64,000 nt of DNA from Bacteroidales bacterium UBA4788 (GTDB lineage Bacteria; Bacteroidota; Bacteroidia; Bacteroidales; VadinHA17). The notes beneath the pieces are model-generated. The model searched no databases, was not told the DNA's origin, and was given only the letters and a program-made list of their open reading frames with translations. Each line of letters starts with the position of its first letter. The stretch's first letter is position 1. This document shows positions 63,657-64,000 of the stretch, one piece after another. A program made the translations under genes and the position numbers. The DNA is taken from positions 8,782-72,781 of the forward strand of contig DHGW01000070.1 in the NCBI GenBank assembly GCA_002402965.1, read 5' to 3'.

Positions 63657-63657
63657 C

Positions 63658-64000
63658 CTAACGGATTTCCAGGTAGTAAGGCATGACGGTCATAATCCCG
63701 CCGGATGAAATAATCTCCTTCAGATCAAAATAGTATCTCGATACCTCACCGAGCTCGTTGCGTATGGCTCTCGCCCTGATATCACCCATTAACTCTTTCA
63801 GCAGTTTCGTGTAAAAGTCAGCTGCCTCCGGCTTTTCAATGGTCCGGTACTCTTCCAGTCCGGCCAGTGAGGCAGCCTCCCTGATTGCGTCATTGAGTCC
63901 TCCGAACGAGTCGACGAGACCGATTCCGGCAGCATCGGCCCCGCTCCACACGTGGCCCTGTCCTATGCTGTCAACCGCTGCCTGGCTCATCTCCCTTCCT
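63658..64000 (-). CDS. sppA: Signal peptide peptidase SppA, C-terminal part (5' end outside window)
   Basis: About 114 residues are seen; the frame runs off the right edge. G-Q-G-H-V-W-S-G-A-D-A-A-G-I-G-L-V-D-S-F-G preceded by R-E-M-S is the conserved end of the SppA protease core (with Ser in the lost part). Members degrade cleaved signal peptides in the inner membrane. The internal ATG at 63990 is not the start because the family pattern continues upstream of it. Confidence 0.88.
   Translation of the reverse strand, partial: GREMSQAAVDSIGQGHVWSGADAAGIGLVDSFGGLNDAIREAASLAGLEEYRTIEKPEAADFYTKLLKELMGDIRARAIRNELGEVSRYYFDLKEIISSGGIMTVMPYYLEIR

Noticed and set aside
1..64000. Prophage, conjugative element, restriction or toxin-antitoxin system
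   Set aside because: No integrase, phage structural, conjugation, methyltransferase or toxin-antitoxin genes were found; the only mobile DNA is the IS remnant near 55 kb.

Overview
The window comes from a chromosome of the phylum Bacteroidota, most likely a Bacteroidales/Marinilabiliales-type, carbohydrate-degrading member. The evidence is two SusC/SusD pairs, type IX secretion (T9SS) sorting domains of both type A and type B, a PorT-like T9SS component, lineage-typical families (GT117/DUF2723, DUF6427, CotH and lamin-tail proteins), and several promoters of the form TTG-N19/20-TAnnTTTG, which is the Bacteroidota primary-sigma consensus. Genus cannot be told from this sequence. Both window ends cut genes: a radical SAM/SPASM protein on the left and sppA on the right.

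Layout. (1) 1-14.7 kb is mostly housekeeping: a penicillin acylase family enzyme; a leftward translation cluster rplM-rpsI-rpsB-tsf, then a DUF2892 gene and pyrH-frr; a rightward cluster guaD-mpg-GT117/DUF2723-CE4 with 4-base overlaps; then purD-DUF6427. (2) 14.7-19.2 kb is a tightly packed leftward operon of a TerB-ABCG fusion transporter, a lipoprotein and a small secreted protein. (3) 19.4-33.4 kb is a pectin/rhamnogalacturonan utilisation locus: SusC, SusD, a DUF4957/DUF5123-like beta-helix lipoprotein, a strong intergenic hairpin, then four genes joined by 4-base ATGA overlaps (GH43; a CE12 esterase fused to a GH28 polygalacturonase; a PL1-like pectate lyase; a two-domain alpha/beta hydrolase not recognised). 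(4) 33.5-41.4 kb holds a GlsB-like protein, a D-aminoacylase-like amidohydrolase lacking the HxH motif, a second SusC/SusD pair without enzymes, and an exported 1-Cys peroxiredoxin. (5) 41.4-53 kb is rich in surface and secreted proteins: a T9SS type B protein with five repeats, porT, small membrane and cysteine-rich proteins, a T9SS type A CotH-kinase protein, and TPR and NTF2-like proteins. (6) 53-55.6 kb holds a glucosaminidase, a DUF4359-like protein, a deletion derivative of an IS4-superfamily element and tRNA-Ala(GGC). (7) 55.6-64 kb holds a TonB protein, a lipoprotein, hflX, asd, a lamin-tail protein, punA, lpxK and sppA.

How the genes fit together. The pectin locus forms a coherent route: surface binding and import (SusC/D and the beta-helix lipoprotein), debranching (GH43), deacetylation plus backbone hydrolysis (CE12-GH28), backbone elimination (PL1) and probably a further esterase. 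No transcription factor, hybrid two-component system or ECF sigma/anti-sigma pair is encoded anywhere in the window, so this locus must be regulated from elsewhere. The most unusual observations are the unrecognised hydrolase, the CE12-GH28 fusion, an IS remnant with TTAA flanks that appears to have split a small cysteine-rich lipoprotein gene with a relative 8 kb away, an inverted repeat in the rplM promoter, and an hflX gene with no ordinary start codon.
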